A DNA stretch of 64,000 nt from Bacteroidota bacterium (lineage in GTDB: Bacteria; Bacteroidota; Bacteroidia; Chitinophagales; BACL12), in contig JADKAC010000008.1 of assembly GCA_016715425.1 (NCBI GenBank), forward strand, positions 495,981-559,980. Direction: 5' to 3'. Numbering within the stretch: the stretch's first letter is position 1; every line of letters begins with the position of its first letter. This document shows, piece by piece, positions 47,546 through 58,620 of the stretch. The position numbers and the translations under genes are program-made. Below the pieces are notes generated by a model that had not been told where the DNA came from, ran no database searches, and saw only the letters and a list, made by a program, of their open reading frames with translations.

Positions 47546-48381
47546 TGATACACCCATTTTTATCATAGGAAATCCGAGGTCAGGCACATCGCTTCTTAGG
47601 TTAATGCTACATTCACATCCTTTGATATCTATACCTCCCGGAATCACATTTTTCTTTGGCTTGAAGAAAAATACTCTAATTGGGATATATCTTATTTATC
47701 AGACTTTTAATTGATTTAACAATTAGTCGCAAATTTGAGACGTGGGATATAGATGAAATCAGTTTACAAAATTATTTATTTAAAGAGAATCCTGAAAGCT
47801 ACTCGAGTTTAATTGCTCATGTGTATTATTTTTTTGCAATAGTTAATAATAAAAAAAATATCACTTATTGGGGAGATAAAAATAAGTTATGGAAGGAAAA
47901 ACTCGATAAAGTATTTTTCTATTTTCCTAAAGCTAAGTATATCCATATTATACTTGATGGTAGAGATGTAGCGTGTTCATATCTTGAATTAAAGGATAAA
48001 AATTCCCATTCAAAATATTTCCCGAAACTGCCATATCAAATAGAGGAAATTTCTGAACGATGGAGAAACAATATTACATTTATTGAAAATTACTTGTCAA
48101 AAATTAGTAATGAAAATAAATTAGTGATAAAGTATGAAATGCTAGTTTCTGATACAAAGTATATTCTAAGTAAAATATTTGATTATTTAGAGTTGGATTA
48201 CTCAATTTTATCAGAAGGTTATTATCTTAATAAGAAATTCGAAGATATAGAACCATCTGAATTCAAAGCCTGGAAATATAAATTATTAGAAGCACCAGAT
48301 ATTAATAATATTTCAAAGTATAAAAGAATATTAACAGAAGATGATCAACGTAATTTTAATAGAATAGCGGGTGTGTTTTAA
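47538..48381 (+). CDS. Sulfotransferase family protein, several apparent frameshifts
   Basis: ATG 47538 overlaps the aminotransferase stop. The first residues VNDTPIFIIGNPRSGTSLLRLMLHSHPLISIPP carry the PAPS-binding P-loop (GNPRSGT). The frame then slips near 47645, and again at 47705 where one T is missing (restored ISYLSDFLIDLTISRKFETW). The rest, LDGRDVACSY and KLVIKYEMLVSD, fits the family's 3'-phosphate region. Repaired length ~280 residues. If active it would add sulfate to a sugar hydroxyl. Confidence 0.85.
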
Positions 48382-48397
48382 AAAAGTATGGTTACTA

Positions 48398-49110
48398 ATG
48401 AAGACTTCAAAAGAATATTATAATGCAATTTCATCTAACTATCAAGATATTGCGAAAAAAGAAGTTTATATATTAATGCTGTGGATGAAATAATTGTGAA
48501 TAAATTTAGAAATAAGCAAGTTTTAGACTATTTGGATGTAGGCTCCGGAGACGGTATAAGAGCAATTTCAATCGCTAAAAAGATAGCATGTAAAAAAATA
48601 ACATTGGTAGACAATAGTGAGATTTTACATAGTTGTAGAAATTTAACTTCAGATATTAATATAAGTTTAAACCTAATTAAGTCTTCGATTTGTGAAATTC
48701 AAATTACTAAAAAATATGACTTAATAACATGCTTATGGAATGTGTTAGGTCATTTAAATGATATTGATGAAAGAGAAAGGACTTTCTTGAAATTCAAGAA
48801 AGTCCTTTCAAAGCATGGAAGTTTGGTTATTGATGTAAATAATAGATATAATATTTCAAATTATGGTTATGTAAATGTAATGCATAATCTATCAAGAGAT
48901 ATATTGAATGACCTTAACAGCGGCTGGTTTACTCTTAATATTGGAAATGATAGCACTAATGTTTATATACATGCACCATTGGAGATAGATGCCATGTGTA
49001 ATAAAGTTGGACTTAAAGTGAGCCAAGTAATTTATATTGATTACAATAGTGGTGAGGTCAAGGATACATTTTTTGAAGGTCAGTTGCTTTATATAATTAG
49101 TCATGCTTAA
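48398..49110 (+). CDS. Class I SAM-dependent methyltransferase, one apparent frameshift
   Basis: ATG 48398 starts MKTSKEYYNAISSNYQDIAKK. One A missing at GCGAAAAAAGAAG breaks it; adding it gives AKKRSLYINAVDEIIVNKF. Motif I is LDYLDVGSGDGIRAISIAKK, with motif II/III-like DLITCLWNVLGHLND. About 237 residues. Substrate unknown; position in the operon suggests O-methylation of a sugar. The end overlaps the next gene by eight bases. Confidence 0.87.
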
Positions 49111-50024
49111 GATTGATAATCCAGTCGTCAGCATTAGGCTAATGGTCTATAATAATGTATTATATATAAAGCAAGCATTAGATGGAATTTTAATGCAAAT
49201 ATTGAATGGATCTTACGAAATTGTAATTGGTGATGATTTTTCAGATGATGGTACTTTTGAAATAATAAAGCAGTATGAATTAAAATATCCTCATTTAATA
49301 AAAGTACTTGAGCGAAATATTGGTGATGAATACTATCAAAGGAGGGTTAAAGGGAATCATCTCATTAACTTTATTGATATATTAAATAATTGTAAAGGAA
49401 AATATATTGCCTTATTAGACGGAGATGACTATTGGATAGATCCGTACAAATTGCAAAAGCAAGTAGATTTATTAGAAAATAATAAAAGATATTCAATAGT
49501 AGCACATGATGTAGGATTGCTTTATGATGGAGTTGAAGAAGTATATCCATTTCAAACAATATTTGATAAACAGGAATTTGGATTTATTGATGAATTTAAT
49601 CATCATTTTATTTCTACTAAGTGTTCTTTTAGGAGAAGTGAACTGTACGGCTTGCCGCCTGCCTTCGAGAATAATTTGTTGGAGATATACCATTGGAATT
49701 ATTCTTATTAACCAAAGGAGATGGTTTTACATAAACGAAGCGATGGGTGTAAAGCGGAGAAATAAAATTTAGCATAACTCAACAAAAGGACGAAAATCTA
49801 AACAGATATTTGGTATGTATTTAGTTTGGAAATATATCTTAAAATTTACCCCGCCAAATTATAGGTCCTTAGTGAAAGAACGAATTGCAGGCTATGAACG
49901 AGCTTTATGCCGTAAATATTTTTCATCTAATATTTTTAAATCATTATACTTTTTTTTTTTTCATTGTACCGATATCCTGGATATTATCGTAAAAGGCTAT
50001 TTTGATGAATTTGAATTTATGTAA
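49103..50024 (+). CDS. Glycosyltransferase family 2 protein, apparent frameshifts
   Basis: ATG 49103. The GT-A domain is clear: VVSIRLMVYNNVLYIKQALDGIL, YEIVIGDDFSDDGTFEII and GKYIALLDGDDYWIDPYKLQKQVD (DGDD metal motif). After FENN the frame slips (about 49675); a second frame continues VGDIPLELFLLTKGDGFYIN, and after another slip near 49768 the end reads YRSLVKERIAGYERALCRKYF. About 307 residues repaired. Transfers one sugar to the growing unit; sugar unknown. Confidence 0.85.
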
Positions 50025-51338
50025 ATGCCAGTATTAATTTTTAATTTTCTACTTTCCATTCCTTGTTTATTTGGTTATATATTTCTAGGAGAATATTTTA
50101 ATTTTTGGTTATACCATATGTAGCCTATATGGTATTAAGTATGGATGCGAGATTCTTACCAGCCTTAATTATTCATTCAGTTGGTGGCAGTACCATATCT
50201 TATTTTATATTGGTGCTATGCATTGTAACTATTTTGTTAAATCAACATCATTTGGTCCGGCTTAAATTAAGTATTGCATACAAAATCTCATTGTTTATTG
50301 GTTTAAGTGCAATTTATTTATATTTATATAAAACTGTATTTCTGAGATATAATTTCATTGAATCATTAACTCCATTAAATTACACACTTGGTTTGTTACC
50401 CTTTTATTATGGGGTTATTATCTCAAAAGGTATGAATAAGGAAATTCTAAAATATGTTTTAATTGCGCTGATAGTTGCATTCATTTTAAACAACATTAAA
50501 TCACTTGATACTACATTTCGTATTGTTTTTTTGTGTATCCTGTGGTAATAAGCATATTTGTGGATTACTTCATTAATCGAAAGAAGTCTTTGCATTTAAG
50601 ATTTATACTGTTGTTGAGTTTAATAGTAGTATTTGTTTTTATCATCAATATTACTATCGCTTCTTTTACAATATTACTTAGTGTTGCTTTGGCAACCTTA
50701 TTATAAATTAATAGTTACGGCAACAATAGTGTAAATATTAAAGGCAGGTTGATTAAAATCATGTTTTTCTTTTTAGTTGGATTTACAGGGCTTATTTTTT
50801 TACTTAGCAACTTTACAAATAACGGTTTGGCTATATTTAATGTTGACTCAAGCAATACAACTGGTAGTTTAAGCCAACGAATTATAGGCAAGGTATTTTC
50901 CGATAGAATTCCTTTATGGTCATCCGCAAGCGCCCAAATATTTAATGATTTTAATATTTTGCCACCTATTGAAGTAGGCACTATTAGGTTATTATATTAT
51001 ACGCAAGTTGAGCACTTTGCTGATTATGGCTCTCATAATTTGCTATTAGAACTTGTTAGGGTTAATGGGTTTATTATTGGATTGATTATTTTTTTCAATA
51101 TATTTTTATAATACTATTGTCAAGTAGATTCCAGATAAGTAGATATTTATATACTCCTGAAAGGTTGATGGGGAAATACTTGAATGTATTTTCTGTATCC
51201 ATTATTTCCGTGGGCTTTTTTGGGGCCTTTTTCGGACAGTTTACTTTATTCCCCGGATTTAGTTTTACTTTTTTTGCATTGGCAGGGATTGTTTATTATT
51301 ATTCTGTAGTAAGAGAAAAGCAAATTAACATTACATGA
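50025..51338 (+). CDS. O-antigen polymerase/ligase-like (Wzy) membrane protein, at least four apparent frameshifts
   Basis: Fragments in several frames form a ~430-residue multi-spanning protein: MPVLIFNFLLSIPCLFGYIF; LIIHSVGGSTISYFILVLCIVTILL; KISLFIGLSAIYLYLY; FVGFTGLIFLLSNF-like; a large loop with RIPLWSSASAQIF and HNLLLELVRVNG; and a final FFGAFFGQFTLFPGFSFTFF. The HNxLLE loop and pattern of membrane segments fit Wzy/O-antigen ligase (PF04932). Identification is by topology and context since family identity is low. Its end overlaps the next ATG by four bases. Confidence 0.7.
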
Positions 51339-52558
51339 TTAAAGTCCTATGGTTTATAAATACACCATCATTGGCAGCAAGTGAATTGGGTATAAAAGTA
51401 TTTAGTGGAGGTTGGTTAAGTGCGTTAGATACGGCACTTCAAGATAGAGTGGAATTACATGTAGCATTTCACTTTCCTAAACGTATTAATGTTATTAAAA
51501 AAGGAAGAACAATGTATTATCCTTTGACTCTTAAAAATGATAGGATAAGACTACTATTTAATAACTATTTTGGTCTCAATATAAAACAAAATATAAGTTC
51601 TCTTGAAAAAAAGTATAGTGATTTGATAAAAGATATTAATCCGGATATCATTCATATTCATGGGACTGAGAATACATTTGGGTTTGTTTTTAATGTAACC
51701 AAAATACCTGTAGTATTAACAATTCAAGGTTTTGTAAGTGCGGTCGTTGCTAAAAGTTTGCTTTATAATAATTGGAAATATTCAAAAGATTTGGCTGTCA
51801 AAATAAGAAGGTATAAATACTTATCGATGCTTGAAATGAATACAATACGAAACGCAAAATATATTATTTCAAAGTCGAATTGGAGTGATTTAGTGATAAA
51901 TTCATTAAATATGGATGCTACATTATTTCATCAAAATAATATTTTGAAAAAGGAATTTTATTTGAATATATGGCAACCTAAAAAAGCACACTTAGGAGAA
52001 TGGGTTATAACTACTGTATTGGGTGAATCAGTTATTAAAGGGTTAGATATTATTTTTAAAACTCTAATGTTGTTGAAAGATCTATCAATTAAAATCCGCT
52101 GGCAGATTATAGGTATAGATTCTGAATCTAAATTATTAAAATATTTTAGTTATAAAAGTAAGTACAAAGAGATTCATAGATGTATAGAATTGAAAGGTAA
52201 GTTAGGAGTGAATGAATTAATAAATTGTTTGATGAACACAGATATATACGTTATGACCTCAAGGATAGAGAATAGTCCTAACAATTTATCTGAGGCATTA
52301 TTAATGGGCATCCCGTGTATATCTACGAATGTAGGAGGTGTGTCTAGTTATATTGAAGAAGATGTAACTGGTATAATGGTCCCGGACGGAGACCAATTTG
52401 CAATTGCCGGTGCTATTGTAAAATATATTAATAATTATGAATGGGCAATTAAACTTGGTGCGACAGCTCGTAAAAAATCCTTAGAACGTCATAGAGTGGA
52501 TTATTTAGCTGATATACAATTGGAAATATATAATGACATATTAAAAGCTCAGGAATAA
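51335..52558 (+). CDS. Glycosyltransferase family 4 protein
   Basis: 407 residues, intact, ATG overlapping the previous stop (ATGA). N-terminal FINTPSLAASELGIKVFSGGWLSALDTAL and the acceptor domain precede a GT-B donor domain with VITTVLGESVIKGLDIIFKTLMLL and the EX7E-like region SRIENSPNNLSEALLMGIPCISTNVGG. Retaining NDP-sugar transferase by family. One of the few undamaged genes in this half, hence a useful reference for frame quality. Confidence 0.92.
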   Translation: MIKVLWFINTPSLAASELGIKVFSGGWLSALDTALQDRVELHVAFHFPKRINVIKKGRTMYYPLTLKNDRIRLLFNNYFGLNIKQNISSLEKKYSDLIKDINPDIIHIHGTENTFGFVFNVTKIPVVLTIQGFVSAVVAKSLLYNNWKYSKDLAVKIRRYKYLSMLEMNTIRNAKYIISKSNWSDLVINSLNMDATLFHQNNILKKEFYLNIWQPKKAHLGEWVITTVLGESVIKGLDIIFKTLMLLKDLSIKIRWQIIGIDSESKLLKYFSYKSKYKEIHRCIELKGKLGVNELINCLMNTDIYVMTSRIENSPNNLSEALLMGIPCISTNVGGVSSYIEEDVTGIMVPDGDQFAIAGAIVKYINNYEWAIKLGATARKKSLERHRVDYLADIQLEIYNDILKAQE

Positions 52559-52564
52559 TATATT

Positions 52565-53176
52565 TTGTTTCGCAAGATTTTACATAGAGCAGTATTATTT
52601 CTCAGGGGCTTAGATTTATATTTAGTTTGTTTAATATCTTCCAAATTAACCTATATAAAAACGTGGTTTTTAGAAATTCAAATTGGGAAAGGTGTTCTTT
52701 TTTATGGACTTCCAGATTTAGTTTGTTCCAGTCAATCAAAAGTTAAATTAGGCAACAATTGCACATTTAGATCCTATTATAAATCTAATTTGATTGGAAT
52801 TAACAGAAGATGTATGATTTCAACTCATAACAATGCTAAACTGATAATTGGAAGTAATTGTGGTTTTAGTGGAACTGTCATTGGATGTTTTTCCGAAATA
52901 ATCATAGAATCAAATGTAAAGTGTGGTGCAAATACACTAATTACGGATGGTGATTGGCATTTTAATGATGTAAGAAGTAGTCCCCCCCGGCCGATTTACA
53001 TTGAAGAAAATGTTTGGATTGGTGTGAATGTAATAGTTTTAAAAGGGGTGAGAATTGGACGCAACTCGGTTATAGGGGCGGGCAGTGTTGTTACTAAAAA
53101 TATTCCATCTAATGTTATTGCTGCTGGTAATCCATGTAGAGTAATTAAAAAAATAACACATTTCGATAATGCATGA
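52565..53176 (+). CDS. Left-handed beta-helix acyltransferase (WbbJ/hexapeptide family)
   Basis: 203 residues from TTG 52565, intact. The N-terminal [21 protein letters not shown] is hydrophobic; then hexapeptide repeats ([41 protein letters not shown]), with DGDWHFNDV carrying the His expected at the active site. It resembles sugar O-acetyltransferases of O-antigen clusters. Six bases after the GT4 stop. Confidence 0.9.
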   Translation: MFRKILHRAVLFLRGLDLYLVCLISSKLTYIKTWFLEIQIGKGVLFYGLPDLVCSSQSKVKLGNNCTFRSYYKSNLIGINRRCMISTHNNAKLIIGSNCGFSGTVIGCFSEIIIESNVKCGANTLITDGDWHFNDVRSSPPRPIYIEENVWIGVNVIVLKGVRIGRNSVIGAGSVVTKNIPSNVIAAGNPCRVIKKITHFDNA

Positions 53177-53284
53177 TGAATTATTTTTTATGAAAGTAAA
53201 AAAACAGATTATCGTATAATTAGTTAGAGTATATGGAATTATCTTCATATAGAAGTCAATTTAAATCTGAAGTAATAAAAGGTA

Positions 53285-54483
53285 ATGGAATCAAAGGTTA
53301 GGATTTTTTGTGTTTATAAAGGAGCCTATCCTCATGGGGGGTATGGCAATGACGAATAGATTAAGGTTGTATGCCAAAGGACTCACTCAATTAGGGCATC
53401 AATTTATAACAGCTCCTGAAAAAGGAAAGGCAGATACCATTATGAAAGAAGATTTAATTAATCAAAGAGTTATTTATTGGAGAAAAAATTATTTATTTGA
53501 CAATATATATTTTATACGAGATTTATTGAGTCCGGTAATGCGTATTAAATTATATTATATTTTATTTAAAGAAAGGAAAAATTATGATAAACTATTTTCA
53601 TGTGGGTATAAATGGCCTCAATTAATACTTTTTATTCATTTCTCGACTGTTAGGAAAAAAAATTGTACTTGAATTAAATGAACTTCCTCACAGTGTAATA
53701 GCGAGTCGGATGCAAACCAGATTCACTAACAAAATTCATAGAAAAATTCTTTTTCAACTTATTTTCCCATTAATCAGTGGGTTTATTGTTATTTCAGAAA
53801 ATCTAGTAAATATTGTTAAAGAGTTCAAAACCCGAAATGCTCAATTTGTCAAAATACCAATTTTAATTGATGATGAATGTTTAAAGAATGTGCAAATTTA
53901 TGATCGTTTTGAATCACCTTTTATTTTCCACGCAGGAACATTAACAGAAGAAAAAGATGGGATACTTATAGTTTTTGAAGCCTTTTCTATAGTGACAACT
54001 ACAACACATCCGAATTTGAGATTAATTCTTTCTAATTACACTACACTGCCAAAAGTTAAGGAAAATATACAAAGGATTATCGAACACTATGGGGTAAGAG
54101 AGAAAGTAAAATTTCACTCTCATTTAAATCAGATAGATCTTTTTGAGTATTATAGAAAGTGTTCAATGGTAATAATAAATAAACCGGATAATTTTCGAAA
54201 TAAGTATAATTTTTCAACAAAGCTCGGGGAGTGTATGAATTTTGCTATTCCAATTATTGCAACAGATGTAGGTGATTCTTCAATCTATTTAAAGAATAAC
54301 CATAATGTTTTGATAATCGAGGATAGCTATTCTTCAAATGAAGTCGCAAATCATATACGTAAGATTATGGATAACCCAAAGCAATCAGAACTGCTTGGAA
54401 TAAATGCCTTTTCTACAGCGCAAGATAGTTTTAATTATAGTCTTCATAGTGATAAATTATCCAGTTTCTTTCAAAATTTATGA
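53285..54483 (+). CDS. Glycosyltransferase family 4 protein, two apparent frameshifts
   Basis: Begins at ATG 53285 (MESKVRIFCVYKGAYPHGG). A run of six G at 53335-53341 should be five (restored PHGGMAMTNRLRLYAKGL). A second slip near 53640 separates LFIHFS from SRLLGKKIVLELNELPHSV. The C-terminal GT-B part has FIFHAGTLTEEKDGILIVFEAF and YNFSTKLGECMNFAIPIIATDVGDS (EX7E variant). About 398 residues repaired. The 3' end overlaps the next ATG. Confidence 0.85.
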
Positions 54484-55605
54484 AATCAAGCATAAGAAAC
54501 TTATTACGGATCATATAATTAATTCTTTTGGCTGGAAGACTGATCAAAAAGATTATTGTTTTCGAGAGTGATGACTGGGGAAGTATGAGGATGCCGAATT
54601 ATGAAACATATCAAAAGTTGCTTCAGTATGGGATTAGAGTTGATAAATCGCTTTTATGATACACTCGATAGTTTAGAGAAAAAAGTAGATCTTGAGAGAC
54701 TTGTAGAAGTTTTGATTCGTAATAAAAGTAATAGAGGAGAGGTTCCTATTTTCACATGTAATATGGTAATGGGTAATCCTAATTACGAAGCTATTGAAAA
54801 TAACAATTTTGAAAAATTCTTTCATAGAAATTTATTTGATTCCTATACTTATTATTACAATGAGGATTTACGTCATATATGGGATTATGCTATTGAAAAA
54901 AAAATTTTAAAACCTCAATTTCATGCTCGGGAACATTTAAATATATCTCTTTGGATGAAAGATCTTAAAAATAATTTACACGATACACGGTTTGCTTTCA
55001 ATAATGGTTTTTATGGTTTAAAGACTATTACTTCTTCCAGATTTCAAAATAATTATTTGGCTGCTTATTACGCTGAATCATTTGACCAGCTTGAAAATAT
55101 TAAAATTACACTTGAGGATGGAATTAAAATGTTCCAGGATTTTTGGAAAATGAAACCTAGGTCTTTTGTTTGCTGCCAATTATATTTTACCTAAGGAATT
55201 AGAACTGTTTTTAAAATCTCTTGATGTAGATTTTATTCAAACACAATATGCGCATTTATCGCCTAGTATCACAAAGAATAGTTTACGAATAGCAAGACAC
55301 TTTTAGGTCAAAGAAATAATTTTGGCCAAGTTTATTTAGTAAGGAATGTTTTATTCGAACCATATTTAAATCAAAATAAGGATTGGGTGAATTTTACACT
55401 TAAACAAATTTCGACTGCTTTTCTTTGGAAGAAACCAGCGATTATTTGTACTCATCGCATTAATTATGCAAGTAATATGTCTGTGGAAAATAGCAACATG
55501 TCTTTTCATAAGTTAAGTAATCTTTTACTTGAAATAAATAAGCGCTGGCCAGATGTCAGATTTATGAGCAGTGATGAGCTAGGAGAAACAATAATTAGAA
55601 ATTAA
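54480..55605 (+). CDS. NodB-like polysaccharide deacetylase relative, several apparent frameshifts
   Basis: ATG 54480 overlaps the previous stop; MKSSIRNLLRII is followed by a slip, then IIVFESDDWGSMRMPNYETY, then after another slip near 54645 RFYDTLDSLEKKVDLERLVEVL. ESDDWG recalls the Asp-Asp motif and QFHAREHLN the HxxxH zinc site of carbohydrate esterase family 4; the final HRINYASNMSVEN and RWPDVRFMSSDELGETI match a Bacteroidota family seen in glycan loci. About 370 residues repaired. Activity is inferred. A second copy is at 61967. Confidence 0.75.
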
Positions 55606-56624
55606 TGATGATAGCAATACATAATAGTCCAAACGGTTTTCATACTCGATGGATTGAATACTGTGTATTAAATAATAAATCTTATAAGATTGTAGATTGT
55701 TATAGCAATAATATTGTGGAGGAAATTAATGATTGTGATGGATTGATGTGGCATCATAATCATGCCGGTCCAAAGGATATCCTTTTTGCAAAACAATTGT
55801 TGTTTGCATTGGAACATTCAGGAATAAAAGTGTTCCCTGATTTTAATACCAACTGGCATTTTGATGATAAGTTGGGGCAAAAATATTTATTTGAAAAATT
55901 GGGAATAAAATCACCGGAGACATTTGTATTTTATACAAAAAATGGTGCATTGGATTGGATAGCAAAAACAACATTTCCTAAAGTATTTAAATTGAGATCC
56001 GGTGCAGGATCTTCTAATGTTAAATTGGCAAAAGATAAATCTTCTGCTATTAGATTAGTAAATAAAGCTTTTGGTAGTGGCTTCTCGCAATACCAGGCAA
56101 TGGATTATTTAAAGGAAAGATTCAGAAAATATAGAAAAGGAAAAACAAATTTAAAAGATGTATTGAAAGGTGTGGTGCGTTTAGTAAAACCACTTGATTA
56201 TGTTAAAGTTAGTGGTAAGGAGATTGGATATATCTATTTCCAGGAATTTATTCCCGGCAATGATCATGATATAAGAGTTGTAGTAATTGGAAATAAAGCA
56301 TTTGCGATAAAGCGATTAGTGAGGAAAAATGATTTCAGAGCCTCAGGTGCCGGAGATATTTTATATGCAAAGGAATTGTTTGATGATGCATTGATAAAAT
56401 TAGCTTTTGAAATTAATAATAAAATAAAAAGTCAATGCATAGCAATGGATTTTGTTTTTGATAATGTTAAACCTTTACTAGTTGAAATTAGTTATGGTTT
56501 CTCAAAAGCGGGATACGATGCTTGTCCCGGTTACTGGACAAATGATTTGAAATGGCATGAAGGGAAGTTTAATCCTTATGGATGGATGATTGAAAATTTA
56601 ATTACAAATATGTCTGCTCCATGA
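55605..56624 (+). CDS. ATP-grasp domain protein in glycan locus
   Basis: 339 residues, intact, sharing a base with the previous stop. The central and C-terminal regions resemble RimK/glutathione synthetase-like ATP-grasp: FPKVFKLRSGAGSSNVKLAKDK, YIYFQEFIPGNDHDIRVVVIGNKAFAIKRL (the DxRxxVxG...A-x-R core), IAMDFVFDNVKPLLVEISYGFS with acidic metal ligands. The N-terminal part has CDGLMWHHNHAGPKDI. These enzymes join a carboxylate to an amine, so one role could be amidating a uronic acid with an amino group, but substrate is unknown. ATGA-type overlap with the next gene. Confidence 0.82.
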   Translation: MMIAIHNSPNGFHTRWIEYCVLNNKSYKIVDCYSNNIVEEINDCDGLMWHHNHAGPKDILFAKQLLFALEHSGIKVFPDFNTNWHFDDKLGQKYLFEKLGIKSPETFVFYTKNGALDWIAKTTFPKVFKLRSGAGSSNVKLAKDKSSAIRLVNKAFGSGFSQYQAMDYLKERFRKYRKGKTNLKDVLKGVVRLVKPLDYVKVSGKEIGYIYFQEFIPGNDHDIRVVVIGNKAFAIKRLVRKNDFRASGAGDILYAKELFDDALIKLAFEINNKIKSQCIAMDFVFDNVKPLLVEISYGFSKAGYDACPGYWTNDLKWHEGKFNPYGWMIENLITNMSAP

Positions 56625-57099
56625 TTTTTTTTTTGAAAATATTAAACGATTTTAGTATTATGATTAGAAATCGAACAGACTTAAAGTATTATTTGAAGAT
56701 GGATAGAATTGCTTTGAAAAGAAAAAAAAGAAGCCTCAATTATATCTTGAAAGATTTTTTTATTCCCGATTATATTTATCAATTTCAAAAAGCCTTAAGA
56801 AAAACAGAGTATTATTTCAATTTACGTTCTCTTTATTCTTTCCATTTATAATTCTTATTTGCCGGTCGTTTGCAGTTCTTCCGTGGTTTAGCGGCTCCAC
56901 AATTGGAAATAATGTTTATATAGCTCCGGGTGTAAAAATTTATGGAGGAATAACAGTAGCTGATAATATTGCATTTGCAGCAAATGCTGCAGTAAATGAT
57001 AATTGTCTGGAATCTAACATGCTTTATGGGGGAGTACCAGCTAAAAAGATTTGTCCTATTGATATAAAAAAATTATTGAAACATATAGGGAATGAATAG
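56621..57099 (+). CDS. Serine acetyltransferase-like hexapeptide acetyltransferase, frameshifted and apparently shortened
   Basis: The N-terminal half (FSIMIRNRTDLKYYLKMDRIALKRKKRSL ... YQFQKALRKTEYYFNLRSLY) matches the CysE-like sugar acetyltransferases of Bacteroidota. After a slip near 56845 the frame continues with VLPWFSGSTIGNNVYIAPGV and the hexapeptide end KIYGGITVADNIAFAANAAVNDN, GGVPAKKI. The ~50 residues with the first coils and the catalytic His region seem missing. Either a real deletion or an assembly gap; function doubtful as shown. Confidence 0.65.
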
Positions 57100-57267
57100 T
57101 TTTAATTTACTCTATGGTAATATTAAAGTTATAATCAATATTGATGTTAAAAATTTTATTTTTTATTATTTTTTGGTGCCTTCTACAGTTACGATAGAAA
57201 AACAATAGAGTTTTTGGGAATTAGGTTTTATCCTTTTATTAAGTAATTACTACTATAGGAGTATAGA

Positions 57268-58607
57268 ATGTTTAAACAAAATATTTTTTGGTACAAACAA
57301 AAACATTTGCGCTCTCAGCAATATGTGCTATATACAGAGGCATTAACAAATTAGAAATTAAGTTTAGATGAAATTATGTTTCTCAATTGGAATAAAAGAA
57401 AAAAATTATTCAACATGCATATTCCAATAGCTCATTTTATAAAAGCTTTTATGATGAATCCGGATTTCATCCTTCAGACTTGAAGAATATGGATGATTGG
57501 AATAAAGTACCAATTATTGAAAAAGAACATATTCGAAATAATTCTGAGCAAATCATTGTGACTTTGCTTCCAAGAACAAGATTACTTAAATCAACCACAG
57601 GCGGATCTACAGGGGAGCCTTTGGTGGTATATAGAGATAGGCACTTTCCGGAAGAGATTTTAAAATGGCGAATGCTGAAGCATTGGGAGTTAAACCCGGG
57701 AGTTAATATGGGTATGATATGGAGAATCCCTAATTCAAATAAGACCTTTAAATATCGAACCATAAATAATGTTATATGGTGGCCGACTAAAAGGGTGAAG
57801 TTAGATGCCTCTTTTATAACAGAAGAAAAGTTGTGGGCATTTTATAACGATTCTAAAAAGTATTCTATAGAGATTCTACAAGGATATGTAGGAGGCTTAG
57901 AACAGTTTACAAATTTTGTATTAAAACATAAATTGAAATTACCCTCTGTTAAATTGGTTTGGGGAACGGCAGCTCCAATTTCAACTTTGCAAAAAACTTT
58001 ATTTAGCGAAGCGTTTACATCAAACATATTGGATCAATATGCTTGTAGTGAAATTCATTTTGTTGCCGCTAATTGTCCTGGTGAAAATAATCTACATGTA
58101 AATATAGATTACCGCCATATTGATATTATTAATTCAGAAACTCAAAGAGTATGCTCCAATTATGAATATGGCGATATTCTTTTGACAGATCTTCAAAATG
58201 AAATATTTCCACTTATAAAGTATAGGGTGGGAGATAGAGCTAAATGGGAAAATTCAAGTTGTACCTGCGGTTGTGTTCTTCCCTTGATTTCTCCTGTTAA
58301 AGGAAGAATAAGTGATTATTTGGAAGTACCCGGATATGGGGTATTAAATGGTGAATTTCTTACAACAGTATTTGATCCTTATTATTTGATTGTAAAGCAG
58401 TTCCAGTTTATTCAAAGTAAGGATATGTCAATTAAGATTTCATTAGTTCCAAAAAACAACAAGGAGGATGCAGTTCATGTTGTTGAATTAATTATAGACC
58501 AACTAATTAAATTAACGAATGGTAAAGTGAATATCACTTATGCATTAGTTGAAAATATAGCTGATGAAAGGGGGAAAACAAGATTTATTATTAAGGACTA
58601 TAGTTAG
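57268..58607 (+). CDS. PaaK/CapK-like adenylate-forming enzyme, apparent frameshifts
   Basis: ATG 57268 (MFKQNIFWYKQKHLRSQQYVLY) then stops and slips; from 57480 the frame is clean. The AMP-binding loop is KSTTGGSTGEPLVVYRD, with YACSEIHFVAANCPG, YGDILLTDLQNEIFPLIKYRVGD and the C-terminal CTCGCVLPLISPVKGRISDYL motif typical of phenylacetate-CoA ligase-like CapK proteins of capsule loci. It may activate an acyl or amino acid for glycan decoration. About 440 residues if repaired; downstream gene starts 13 bases later. Confidence 0.8.
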
Positions 58608-58620
58608 ATTACGAAAATAA

